Assembly (NCBI GenBank): GCA_023393475.1
Contig: JAEWLC010000019.1
Location: 1-13,930 of the forward strand
DNA length: 13,930 nucleotides
Reading direction: 5' to 3'
From: Pseudomonadota bacterium
Lineage (GTDB): Bacteria; Pseudomonadota; Alphaproteobacteria; Rhizobiales; Devosiaceae
Both the position numbers and the translations under genes were made by a program. Positions 1 through 6,911 of this stretch are shown piece by piece; the stretch's first letter is position 1, and every line of letters starts with the position of its first letter. The notes below the pieces were generated by a model, which saw only the letters and a list, made by a program, of their open reading frames with translations, did not search any database and was not told where the DNA came from.

Positions 1-67
1 CGGCTGGATCGTCAAGCCGTTCGATCCGGAAAAGCTGATCTCGGTCATCCACCGGGTCGTCCACTGA
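1..67 (+). CDS. CheY-like response regulator, C-terminal end only (partial)
   Basis: Only the last 21 codons are present, read from base 2 to the TGA at 65-67. The peptide has Lys-Pro-Phe followed by an amphipathic helix ending in a short hydrophobic stretch. This is the end of a receiver domain: the conserved Lys of the KPF motif contacts the phosphorylated Asp, and the last helix (alpha5) follows. No output domain follows, so the protein is probably a single-domain CheY. It lies 53 bp upstream of cheA in the same direction, which fits a chemotaxis receiver phosphorylated by that kinase. The phospho-acceptor Asp is outside the window, so the identity as CheY rests on context and this short tail. 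Confidence 0.8.
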   Translation, partial: GWIVKPFDPEKLISVIHRVVH

Positions 68-120
68 TCCCGCCATCCGGCAGAACCGCCACCCGACCAG
101 GCCCAGAAGGGTTCTAGACT

Positions 121-2397
121 TTGAGCGACCTCGACGACTTCAAGGCGACATATTTCGACGAATGCTCCGAGCTGCTGCTCGAACTGGAGGAGCAGTTCCA
201 CGCCATCGAAGAGGGCGATCGCTCCAGCGACCGGCTCAATGCCGTGTTCCGCGCCATCCACTCGATCAAGGGTGGCGGCGGGGCCTTCGGCTTCAGTGCG
301 CTGGTTGGCTTCGCCCATGCCTACGAGACGCTGCTCGACCATGTCCGCGACGGGCGCGTCGAGCTCAGCGAGACGGTGGCGGCGCTCTGCATCCGGGCCA
401 ACGACATCGTCGCCGACTTCGTGGCAGCGGCGCGCGACGGGCATGAGCTCGAGACCGGCTACGGCTCGGAGGAAAAGCAGCAATTCGACACGCTGACCGC
501 CGCCGGCGATCCGGACATGTCCGGCGAGCCGATGGAAGAGTTTGACATCGACTTCGTGCCCGTGATGGTGACCATCGCCGGGGCCGAGGATGGGCCGGTG
601 GCCGAGCCGCTCGACCTCGCGGTGATCGACGACAGTTTCGAAGCGCCGCCGCTACTGCTCGAGGCCAATCAGTGGACCATCCGCTTCCGGCCGCATTCGG
701 AGCTTTACGCGCGGGCCAACGACCCGCTGCTGCTGCTGCGCGAACTCGGCACCTTGGGCGAGACCCGGGTGAAGGCCATCCTCGACGAGATCCCGGCCAT
801 CGCCGATTTCGAGCCGTTCGGGGTCTACTGCTCGTGGGAGATCACGCTCAGCTCGCCGACGGCCACCGAGGCGGCCATCGCCGAAGTGTTCGAGTTCGTC
901 GAAGGCAATTGCGACCTGTCGATCGAGCGCGGTATCGCGATCGCGGACGAGGAGCTGCTCGACGTCGCCATGGAAGTGGCAGCGCCGAGCTTTGCCGACC
1001 TCCTCGATGAGCCCGCGCCGGAACCGGCAGCGGTGGCGGTCGAGGACGAAGACGAAGCGCCGGTGCTGAGCTTTGCCGACATCGCCGCGAGCCTCAAGCC
1101 GGCGCTGAAGGCCGCGCCGCCGGCAATGCCGACGCCGCTCAAGCAGGCGGCTCCGGCCGAGCACGACCACGATGGCGACAACGACCGCCGCTCGGGCCCG
1201 GAAGATCGCCGCAACGGCGTGCAGTCGATCCGCGTCGACCTCGACAAGATCGACCGTGTCGTCAACATGGTGGGCGAGCTGGTGATCACCCAGTCGATGC
1301 TCACCCAGCAGATGGATGAGACCCTGCGGGCGCGCTACCAGGAACTGGTGCGCGGGCTCGAAGTGCTGGCGCAGACGACGCGCGGGCTGCAGGACTCGGT
1401 GATGTCGATCCGCGCCCAGCCGGTGAAGACGGTGTTCTCGCGCATGCCGCGCCTCGTGCGCGAACTGTCGTCGAAGACCGGCAAGAAGATCCGGCTCGAG
1501 ACGATCGGCGAGAATACCGAGATCGACAAGACGATCATCGAGCAGCTTTCCGATCCGCTGACCCACATGATCCGCAACTCGGCCGACCACGGCATCGAGA
1601 TGCCGGAGAAGCGGGTTGCGACCGGCAAGGCGGAAGGCGGGGTGATCCGACTCTCGGCCGAGCAGGCGGGCGGCAATATCCTCATCGCGGTCGAGGACGA
1701 CGGCGGCGGCATCAACCGCGAGCGTGTGCTGCAGGTGGCGCGCGACCGCGGCGTGGTCGGGCCCGACCAGACGCTCAGCGACGAGCAGATCGACCAGCTG
1801 ATCTTTGCCCCCGGTTTCTCCACCGCGGCGGAAGTCTCGGACATTTCCGGGCGCGGGGTCGGGATGGACGTCGTCCTTTCCAACATCAAGAAGATCGGTG
1901 GCTCGGTGCATGTGAAGAGCTGGACCGGCAAGGGCACGCGCATGACGCTGCGCCTGCCGCTGACGCTCGCCGTGCTCGACGTGATGCTGGTGAAGGTCGC
2001 GGGCTCGCCTTACGTGATCCCGCTGAGCTCTATCGTCGAGACGATCCAGTGCGCGCGGGCCAACTTCTCGCGCATGCCGACCGGGGCGCAGGTGCTGCAG
2101 GTGCGCGGCGAATACGTGCAGGTCGTCGACCTCGCGACGCGCTTTGCGGGGAGCACCGATGTGGCGCGCGAGAACCGCTTCGTCGTCCTCTGCGAGGGCG
2201 AGGGCGGGGTGAAGGTGGCGCTGGTCGTCGACGACATCATCGGACAGCAGCAGGTGGTGATCAAATCGCTGGAAGAGAACTTCCAGTCGATCGAAGGCAT
2301 CGCCGGCGGCACGATCCTCGGCGACGGCAATGTGGCGCTGATCGTCGACGTGCAGGGCCTCAAGGCCCAGATCCTGACTCACAAGAGCGCTGCGTAG
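121..2397 (+). CDS. cheA: Chemotaxis histidine kinase CheA
   Basis: Cytoplasmic sensor kinase of the chemoreceptor array. It autophosphorylates on His and passes phosphate to CheY and CheB. At 758 aa it is a normal to slightly long CheA. P1/HPt occupies about residues 1-105, with phospho-acceptor His47 in AIHSIKGGGG. An intermediate domain lies at about 185-275, where the response-regulator-docking P2 sits in other CheA proteins. An acidic Ala/Pro linker runs to about 365, and P3 dimerization spans about 368-435. The P4 ATPase spans about 436-612, with N box HMIRNSADHG (482-491), G1 DDGGG (526-530) and G2 GRGVGMD (577-583). P5, the CheW-like domain, follows to the C-terminus. The start is TTG, with AGAAGG at 105-110 and no nearby in-frame ATG. 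cheW follows 81 bp downstream, so the genes are probably co-transcribed. All catalytic motifs are intact. Confidence 0.97.
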   Translation: MSDLDDFKATYFDECSELLLELEEQFHAIEEGDRSSDRLNAVFRAIHSIKGGGGAFGFSALVGFAHAYETLLDHVRDGRVELSETVAALCIRANDIVADFVAAARDGHELETGYGSEEKQQFDTLTAAGDPDMSGEPMEEFDIDFVPVMVTIAGAEDGPVAEPLDLAVIDDSFEAPPLLLEANQWTIRFRPHSELYARANDPLLLLRELGTLGETRVKAILDEIPAIADFEPFGVYCSWEITLSSPTATEAAIAEVFEFVEGNCDLSIERGIAIADEELLDVAMEVAAPSFADLLDEPAPEPAAVAVEDEDEAPVLSFADIAASLKPALKAAPPAMPTPLKQAAPAEHDHDGDNDRRSGPEDRRNGVQSIRVDLDKIDRVVNMVGELVITQSMLTQQMDETLRARYQELVRGLEVLAQTTRGLQDSVMSIRAQPVKTVFSRMPRLVRELSSKTGKKIRLETIGENTEIDKTIIEQLSDPLTHMIRNSADHGIEMPEKRVATGKAEGGVIRLSAEQAGGNILIAVEDDGGGINRERVLQVARDRGVVGPDQTLSDEQIDQLIFAPGFSTAAEVSDISGRGVGMDVVLSNIKKIGGSVHVKSWTGKGTRMTLRLPLTLAVLDVMLVKVAGSPYVIPLSSIVETIQCARANFSRMPTGAQVLQVRGEYVQVVDLATRFAGSTDVARENRFVVLCEGEGGVKVALVVDDIIGQQQVVIKSLEENFQSIEGIAGGTILGDGNVALIVDVQGLKAQILTHKSAA

Positions 2398-2444
2398 CGC
2401 GGGGACCCGGTTTCGCGCTTCGAGGCGGAGCGCGCTGACAACAC

Positions 2445-2460
2445 CCGGCCAGGAGGCCGG
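2445..2460 (+). promoter_or_regulatory. Small hairpin just upstream of the cheW ribosome-binding site
   Basis: CCGGCC and GGCCGG form a perfect 6-bp stem around the loop AGGA, ending about 1 base before the cheW Shine-Dalgarno AGGAAAGG (2461-2468). No T-run follows, so it is not an intrinsic terminator. A role in mRNA stability or in setting cheW translation relative to cheA is conjecture. Confidence 0.35.
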
Positions 2461-2478
2461 CAGGAAAGGCAGAACAGC

Positions 2479-2967
2479 ATGGAAGCGCTGGCATTCAGGG
2501 ATGACGTAGGTGGCGCAGTGCAGGCAGCCAACAGCCTGCAGCTCATCGCATTCTCGATCGGCGAACAGACCTATGGCGTCGAGATCACCACGGTGCGCGA
2601 GATCCGCGCCTGGAACGGGGCGACGCCGCTGCCGAACACGCGCGAATTCGTGCGCGGCGTGATCAACCTGCGCGGCACCATCGTGCCGATCTTCGACCTC
2701 CGGGCCCGCTTCGGCGAAGGCCAGACCTCACCGACCAAGAACCATGTCGTCGTGGTGATGAGCGTGGGCGAGAAGTGGGTCGGCATCCTCGTCGACGCGG
2801 TGAGCGACATTCTCACGGTGTCGAAGGAAGACATCCACAACGTGCCGGAAGGCAACTCGATCGACACCGAGCTGCTCAACGGCATCGTGACCCATGACAG
2901 CCGGATGGTCGGCCTGATCGACCTGCATGCGGTGGTCTCGGGCGCGAGCTCGAAGCTCGACGCGTAA
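2479..2967 (+). CDS. cheW: Chemotaxis coupling protein CheW
   Basis: Soluble adaptor that links methyl-accepting chemoreceptors to CheA P5 in the signalling array. It has 162 aa, the usual CheW length, and consists of a single CheW/SH3-like domain from about residue 15. Family landmarks are visible: FSIGEQTYGVEI near the N-terminus, then VRGVINLRGTIVPIFDLRARF, which includes the NLRG receptor/CheA-contact motif. GILVDAVSDILTVSKEDI follows, and a terminal segment contains MVGLIDL. The ATG has a good ribosome site, AGGAAAGG at 2461-2468. It follows cheA in the same direction and is the last gene of the block; a palindromic repeat and a convergent gene follow. No cheR or cheB is visible here, so the rest of the pathway must lie upstream or elsewhere. 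Confidence 0.96.
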   Translation: MEALAFRDDVGGAVQAANSLQLIAFSIGEQTYGVEITTVREIRAWNGATPLPNTREFVRGVINLRGTIVPIFDLRARFGEGQTSPTKNHVVVVMSVGEKWVGILVDAVSDILTVSKEDIHNVPEGNSIDTELLNGIVTHDSRMVGLIDLHAVVSGASSKLDA

Positions 2968-2994
2968 GGGCACGCCAGACAGCCCAATCGCCAG

Positions 2995-3070
2995 GTCATC
3001 CCCGCGAAAGCGGGGATCGCCGTTTCTGGCGGGCGCTGCAAACAGGGTTTCCCGCTTTCGCGGGAATGAC
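2995..3070. repeat. Dispersed palindromic repeat element, copy 1 (GTCAT...ATGAC)
   Basis: A 76-bp element bounded by GTCAT (2995-2999) and ATGAC (3066-3070). Each end carries its own small palindrome, CCCCGCGAAAGCGGGG at 3000-3015 and CCCGCTTTCGCGGG at 3051-3064. The two ends are inverted copies of each other, so the whole can fold into a long or cruciform hairpin. The second copy is at 5520-5613, with a different interior. This architecture matches the REP/MITE-like intergenic repeats common in Proteobacteria. It lies between convergent cheW and the DUF2934 gene, where it could act as a bidirectional terminator. Confidence 0.85.
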
Positions 3071-3101
3071 CCGGTGGGGTGTTGCCAGGTGCTGCCCGAT
3101 C

Positions 3102-3458
3102 CTACTTCGCCGCCGTTACCGCGGCGCGGGGCTTCGTGGCCTTCTTGGGCTTGGCTGCCTCGACCTTGGCCGGCTTGGCCTTGGCCTTCACCTTTTCCTT
3201 GGTCGCCTTGGTGGCTTTCACTGCCGGTGGGGCGGCGTTTGCCGTCTTGCCCTTGGTGGCCTTGGCGACGCCATTGCTGGTCGCCTCGATGAAGGCCGCC
3301 GTCGCTTCGGCGTGGGCACAGCTCCAGTAGTGATCGTGGGCACCGTCGGGACGGCCGTCGGCCTCCCAGAGGAAATAGGCGCGGTCGCGGATGGCGTCTT
3401 CGGTGACCAGCGCGGCGGCGTCGGGTTTCGATTTGGCGGGCACGGATTTGGCGGGCAT
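3102..3458 (-). CDS. DUF2934 family small protein with Lys/Ala-rich histone-like tail
   Basis: 118 aa. Residues about 21-50 (DAIRDRAYFLWEADGRPDG, then HDHYW) match the short DUF2934 core, a helical segment of unknown function in many proteobacterial small proteins. From about residue 66 the sequence becomes almost purely Lys, Ala, Thr, Pro and Val in KATK/KAKP-like repeats, resembling histone H1-like or AlgP-like tails. Binding to DNA or RNA is therefore an inference from composition. The start is the ATG at 3456-3458, preceded by GAGGAAG. An upstream in-frame ATG at 3557 would add 33 residues with no family support. It is convergent with cheW and divergent from the flavoprotein gene. There is no signal peptide or membrane segment. 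Confidence 0.8.
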   Translation of the reverse strand: MPAKSVPAKSKPDAAALVTEDAIRDRAYFLWEADGRPDGAHDHYWSCAHAEATAAFIEATSNGVAKATKGKTANAAPPAVKATKATKEKVKAKAKPAKVEAAKPKKATKPRAAVTAAK

Positions 3459-3685
3459 CGTTGCTTCCTCGATGGCCGTGGGTGCCAGGATGGCACACCA
3501 CCCTCTGCAGACGTAAAGCCACGCTAGCAGCAGTGCAGGCGCTCGCGAAGAGGCCACGCCGCAGACGAGCTATGAAGCAGCAGGGACAAGCACAGTTCCC
3601 CGCCTTTGGGTGGGTCGGCCTGTTGCCCTCTCCCCACGGCCGGGCCGCACGGGTAGGCTCGGGCCAGCAACACGGGAGCCAGCGC

Positions 3686-5047
3686 ATGAGCCGATCATAC
3701 GACGCCATCGTGATTGGGGGCGGGCAGGCGGGGCCGTTCCTCGCCGTCCGCCTCGCCGAAGCGGGCCGGCGCGTCGCGCTGATCGAGCGGCGGTTCATGG
3801 GCGGCACCTGCGTCAATGACGGGTGCCAGCCGACCAAGACCATGGTGGCGAGCGCCCGCGTCGCCTATCTCGCCCGGCGGGCGGCCGATTTCGGGGTATC
3901 GACCGGGCCGGTCGCGGTCGACATGGCGGCGGTGAAGGCGCGGAAGGAGAAGATCGTCCTCGCCTCGCGCAGCGGGCTCGACAGCTGGATGGAGAGCACC
4001 GAGAACCTGACGGTGATCCGCGGATCGGCGGGTTTCACCGGCCCGAACACGGTCGCGGTCAACGGGGTAGAACTCGAGGGCGCGGAGATCTTCCTCAATA
4101 CCGGGGCGCGGGCGGTGGTGCCGGACTGGGCCGAGGGCGTGCCCTACCTCACCAACATTTCGATGCTCGAACTCGATACGCTGCCGCGGCACCTCGTGAT
4201 CGTCGGCGGCTCCTATATCGCGCTCGAATTCGCGCAGATGTTCCGCCGCTTCGGCTCGGAGGTGACGGTGCTGGCGCGCGGCGGCATCGCGTCGCGCGAG
4301 GATGCCGATATTTCGGCAACGATCAGGGAAATCCTCGAGGGCGAGGGGGTTCGGATCGTCACGGGAGCGAGGGAGTTCGCGGCCGAGAGGCGCGGCGCGG
4401 ATGTGCTGGTGCGGTACGGCGACGGCGACGGCGAAGTCGCCGGCAGCCACCTGCTGCTTGCGGTCGGGCGGCTGCCCAATGTCGAGGACCTGAAGCTCGA
4501 ACGGGCCGGCGTGGCGCTCGACCCGAAGGGCTATATCGCGGTCGACGACAAGCTGCGCACCAACGTGCCGCATATCTACGCGCTGGGCGATGTGAACGGG
4601 CGCGGGGCCTTCACGCACACGTCCTACAACGACTTCGAGATCGTTTCGCAGAACCTGCTCGACGGCGCCGATCGCAAGGTCAGCGAGCGGGTGCCGGCCT
4701 ATGCGATGTATATCGATCCGCCGCTCGGGCGGGCCGGGATGAGCGAGGCGGAAGTGCGGGCATCGGGGCGGAAGGCGCTGGTCGCGACACGGCCGATGAC
4801 GCGGGTGAGCCGGGCAAACGAGCGGGCGGAGACGCTGGGCTTCATGAAGGTCTTCGCCGACGCGGAAACGCGGATGATCCTCGGCGTGGCCCTCCTCGGC
4901 ATCGAGGCTGACGAGGTGATGCAGTCGCTGCTCGAAGCGATGAAGGCGGGGGTGACGGTCGATACGATCATCGGCACGATGCATGTGCACCCGACGGTGA
5001 GCGAACTGGTGCCGACCCTGCTCGCGGACCTGAAGCCGCTGCAGTGA
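3686..5047 (+). CDS. FAD-dependent pyridine nucleotide-disulfide oxidoreductase (MerA/Lpd-like)
   Basis: 453 aa, the normal length for a class I flavin disulfide reductase. The N-terminal FAD site is AIVIGGGQAG (7-16). The redox-active disulfide is Cys42/Cys47 in GGTCVNDGCQPTK. The NAD(P)H fold is VIVGGSYIALEFA (171-183), and the second FAD motif is YALGDVNGRG (298-307). The C-terminal interface domain has HPTVSE, with His435 and Glu440 as the active-site acid/base pair. It therefore looks catalytically complete. It lacks the N-terminal heavy-metal domain and the C-terminal Cys pair of true mercuric reductases, and no mer genes are nearby, so mercury reduction is not supported. No lipoyl-enzyme partner is adjacent either. 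The start at 3686 has GGGAG at 3674-3678, and the protein starts directly with the FAD strand. The upstream open frame (from 3461) is Arg/Pro-rich with no family support. The substrate is unknown. Confidence 0.92.
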   Translation: MSRSYDAIVIGGGQAGPFLAVRLAEAGRRVALIERRFMGGTCVNDGCQPTKTMVASARVAYLARRAADFGVSTGPVAVDMAAVKARKEKIVLASRSGLDSWMESTENLTVIRGSAGFTGPNTVAVNGVELEGAEIFLNTGARAVVPDWAEGVPYLTNISMLELDTLPRHLVIVGGSYIALEFAQMFRRFGSEVTVLARGGIASREDADISATIREILEGEGVRIVTGAREFAAERRGADVLVRYGDGDGEVAGSHLLLAVGRLPNVEDLKLERAGVALDPKGYIAVDDKLRTNVPHIYALGDVNGRGAFTHTSYNDFEIVSQNLLDGADRKVSERVPAYAMYIDPPLGRAGMSEAEVRASGRKALVATRPMTRVSRANERAETLGFMKVFADAETRMILGVALLGIEADEVMQSLLEAMKAGVTVDTIIGTMHVHPTVSELVPTLLADLKPLQ

Positions 5048-5061
5048 GGCGCCTCTGGTTT

Positions 5062-5080
5062 GCTATGCGGCGGTCATAGC
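5062..5080 (+). other. Hairpin after the flavoprotein gene, possible weak terminator
   Basis: GCTATG and CATAGC form a perfect 6-bp stem around a 7-base loop, 15 bp after the oxidoreductase stop codon. There is no T-run, so a rho-independent terminator is not established. It is noted because it is the only symmetrical structure in the gap. Confidence 0.3.
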
Positions 5081-5138
5081 GACACCAAAATCAGCGGGCC
5101 AAATTGACTCCGGTGCGGCGCGAATCAATGGTGGCGGG

Positions 5139-5468
5139 ATGGGAGACGAGCAACTGAGCGATACGGTGATCTCGTTCCGCGTGAAGCGGGCCGAGGAGTT
5201 TGCGCGGCAGTGGCGGGTCAACGCCAAGCGGCTGCAATCGCTCGCCAACAATCCGCAGACTCCCGGTTCGGTGCGGGCCGATGCGCTCAGCGAGGCGCGA
5301 TCGGCGGCGGAAATCGTCGGCAGGCGCGCCGATGAGATGACCGCCTTCGCCAAGGCGCGCGGCTTTACGGCCTGGGAGTCCGATCCGCTGGTGGCGCCGG
5401 TGGTGGTGGAGATCCGGGCCGTCGAGAATGCGCTGACCTATGCCGTGGAGGCATTGGGGAAGGCCTGA
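5139..5468 (+). CDS. Hypothetical small soluble protein
   Basis: 109 aa that I do not recognise. The product is predicted to be mostly helical and charged, with no signal peptide, membrane segment or cysteine. Segments such as RVKRAEEFARQWRVNAKRLQSL and SEARSAAEIVGRRADEMTAF look like amphipathic helices, possibly a helical bundle. The ATG at 5139 is preceded by the G-rich run GGTGGCGGG. Strong G/C at third codon positions supports this frame over the overlapping open frames on the other strand (5063-5353 and 5091-5513). It lies 91 bp after the flavoprotein gene and could be co-transcribed, but nothing ties it functionally to that enzyme. It ends 51 bp before the second palindromic repeat. Confidence 0.6.
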   Translation: MGDEQLSDTVISFRVKRAEEFARQWRVNAKRLQSLANNPQTPGSVRADALSEARSAAEIVGRRADEMTAFAKARGFTAWESDPLVAPVVVEIRAVENALTYAVEALGKA

Positions 5469-5519
5469 GGCTGAAGGCACAGGCCGGTGGGTGCATGGAT
5501 CGTATCCGCCCATACCGGC

Positions 5520-5613
5520 GTCATTTCCGCGAAAGCGGGAACCCAGTGCTGACTATCGACCTCCATCCAAGCGTTGCGACATCCCACTAGGTTCCCGCTT
5601 TCGCGGGAATGAC
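5520..5613. repeat. Dispersed palindromic repeat element, copy 2 (GTCAT...ATGAC)
   Basis: A 94-bp element from GTCAT (5520-5524) to ATGAC (5609-5613), with the GCGAAAGCGGGAA core on the left and TTCCCGCTTTCGC on the right. The terminal inverted repeats run about 29 bp with few mismatches, because AACCCAGTG inside the left end pairs with CACTAGGTT inside the right. The ends match the copy at 2995-3070 almost base for base, while the interiors differ in length and sequence. Like that copy it separates convergent genes, here the 109-aa gene (+) and the membrane operon (-), so it may serve as a shared terminator. Confidence 0.85.
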
Positions 5614-5643
5614 GACCGTGGTTCTGGCTCGACCTGCAATACC

Positions 5644-6279
5644 TCAGTGCGGCATGGCGCCGGTGCGCTCGATGGGGATGAGTTCCTTGTTGGGCAGCGG
5701 GACCGGGGGCATTTCGGAGAAGACGAGGCTGCTCGGATCGCCGATGGTCTCGAAGCCTTCGCCGCCCTGGCCGGTCTTGTCGGTGGTGTTGCCCTGCATC
5801 GCTACGGCCGTGTCGCCCTTTTCCTGCGGGTTCATGTCCTTGGCCGCTTCCTCGGTGCTCGTCGCCTCGAACTGGCCGAGCACCTTGCCGCCGCCCTCGA
5901 TCTGCTGCTGGGCAGTCGCGACGTCGCTCGCCGTCTCGATCTCGTAGGGGACCTCGAAGGCGCGGGGCGGGGAGATGACGATCTGGTTGTCGTCGACTTC
6001 CTCGACCCAGAGATAGATGTGGCCGGGGAGGTTCTTGAGCTTGTCGGGCTCGACGATGCGCGTCGCCAGCAGGCTGAAGCGCTTCGGCATCTGGTCGGTG
6101 GAGGACCAGCCGATGAGGCCGGTCATGGTGAAATAGAGCACCACCACCGCACCGAGCGTCGCGACGATGGCGATGGCCTTGATCCACCACTTCCACAGCG
6201 AGAAGAGGTTGAGGCTGAGGAGCAGCAGCGCGAGCAGCAGGAAGAGGGCGATGGAGCCGGTGATGACGAGGGTCTGCAT
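5644..6279 (-). CDS. Two-TM membrane protein of unknown function, third gene of the stator-like operon
   Basis: 211 aa that I cannot assign to a named family. The N-terminus has two membrane helices, about residues 5-27 and 33-55, joined by a short aromatic, Lys-containing turn (SLWKWWIK). A soluble region follows with a beta-like stretch, HIYLWVEEVDDNQIVISPPRAFEVPYEI (two pieces around 87-114). A Gln/Gly/Thr-rich, probably disordered segment follows (125-180), then a Pro-rich end containing MPPVPLPNKELIP. The soluble part is on the same side as the N-terminus; which side that is cannot be told from this. The ATG at 6279 lies 5 bp past the stop of the upstream gene, with GGAAGGG inside that gene's end. 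This suggests translational coupling and a shared complex. The second palindromic repeat follows 30 bp downstream. Confidence 0.8.
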   Translation of the reverse strand: MQTLVITGSIALFLLLALLLLSLNLFSLWKWWIKAIAIVATLGAVVVLYFTMTGLIGWSSTDQMPKRFSLLATRIVEPDKLKNLPGHIYLWVEEVDDNQIVISPPRAFEVPYEIETASDVATAQQQIEGGGKVLGQFEATSTEEAAKDMNPQEKGDTAVAMQGNTTDKTGQGGEGFETIGDPSSLVFSEMPPVPLPNKELIPIERTGAMPH

Positions 6280-6284
6280 CCGGG

Positions 6285-6911
6285 TCAGCCCTTCCGCACG
6301 GACTGGATCAGCGACACCGGCACGGTGTTGATGTTGCTGACGCTGCCATCGGTCTCGACGGTGAAGCGGATCACCGTCTTCTCGTCGCCCTTCCTGTCGA
6401 GGACGAGCGTGTCGTAGTAGACGACCGAGACCTTGGGATTGATCTTTTCGACCTTCACCGTCACCGGCACGGCGGCAGCCGACGGGTTGGTGTAGTGGTA
6501 GATGTTGATGATGTACTCGCCCGGCACGATGCCGCGCACGCTCACCGTTTCCTGGTTCAGCGCGACATGGTGGGTGACTCCGTTGACGGTGACCTCGTCG
6601 AGGTAGTTGCCGCGGTCGTCGCGATCGAGCGTGATGAAGCCCTTGGCCATCGAGTGGTACCAGACCACGTCGCCGCTCGGCCCCTGCACATAAGTGTCGA
6701 TGTCGTCGTCGTTATTGTCCGGCCAGCTCGTCGTGATGATGAACTCGGCGTTGGTGTCGATGATGCCGGATTTCGCATCGGGGCGGATCAGGGCGAAGGC
6801 GATGAACACCATCATCGCGAAGCCGAGCAGCGCGTTGAACAGGATGTCGGTGAACGGAACGAAGGTGCCGTCGTCGCTTTCGGAGCCGGTGAAGAGACTA
6901 GGCCCGTCCAT
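6285..6911 (-). CDS. ExbD/MotB-like membrane protein with C-terminal beta-rich domain
   Basis: 208 aa. A single membrane helix spans about residues 18-42 and begins PFTDILFNALLG. Asp22 sits where ExbD, TolR and MotB carry the ion-binding Asp, so a role as the second subunit of a proton (or sodium) channel is likely. The rest is not the usual ExbD periplasmic domain and has no OmpA-type peptidoglycan-binding motif. It is a beta-rich region beginning AEFIITTSWPDNN, followed by the acidic run DDDIDTYV and QGPSGDVVWY. Its pattern of D-x-D-x-x-V...P-x-G resembles small extracellular beta-sandwich domains and might bind a metal. The ATG at 6911 overlaps the end of the channel gene by 14 bp and is preceded by AGGCGGGA. 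The longer open frame (to 6950) adds only a basic leader that overlaps the upstream gene further. Confidence 0.8.
   Translation of the reverse strand: MDGPSLFTGSESDDGTFVPFTDILFNALLGFAMMVFIAFALIRPDAKSGIIDTNAEFIITTSWPDNNDDDIDTYVQGPSGDVVWYHSMAKGFITLDRDDRGNYLDEVTVNGVTHHVALNQETVSVRGIVPGEYIINIYHYTNPSAAAVPVTVKVEKINPKVSVVYYDTLVLDRKGDEKTVIRFTVETDGSVSNINTVPVSLIQSVRKG

Noticed and set aside
652..2382. 576-codon open frame on the minus strand inside cheA
   Set aside because: It is antisense to a clear full-length CheA. Its His/Arg/Asp-rich composition is typical of the complement of GC-rich coding sequence.
3461..3685. N-terminal extension of the flavoprotein
   Set aside because: It is Arg/Pro-rich with no family similarity, while the family normally starts just before the GxGxxG strand, as it does at 3686.
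2728..3843. 371-codon minus-strand open frame through cheW, the repeat and the DUF2934 region
   Set aside because: It crosses three unrelated units and includes the SFPRKRE-type peptide produced by translating the palindromic repeat.
3686..5047. Mercuric reductase (merA) as a specific call
   Set aside because: There is no N-terminal heavy-metal domain, no C-terminal Cys pair and no mer operon context.
5091..5513. 140-codon minus-strand open frame opposite the 109-aa hypothetical gene
   Set aside because: Codon third-position bias and the ribosome site favour the plus-strand frame. The call is not certain.
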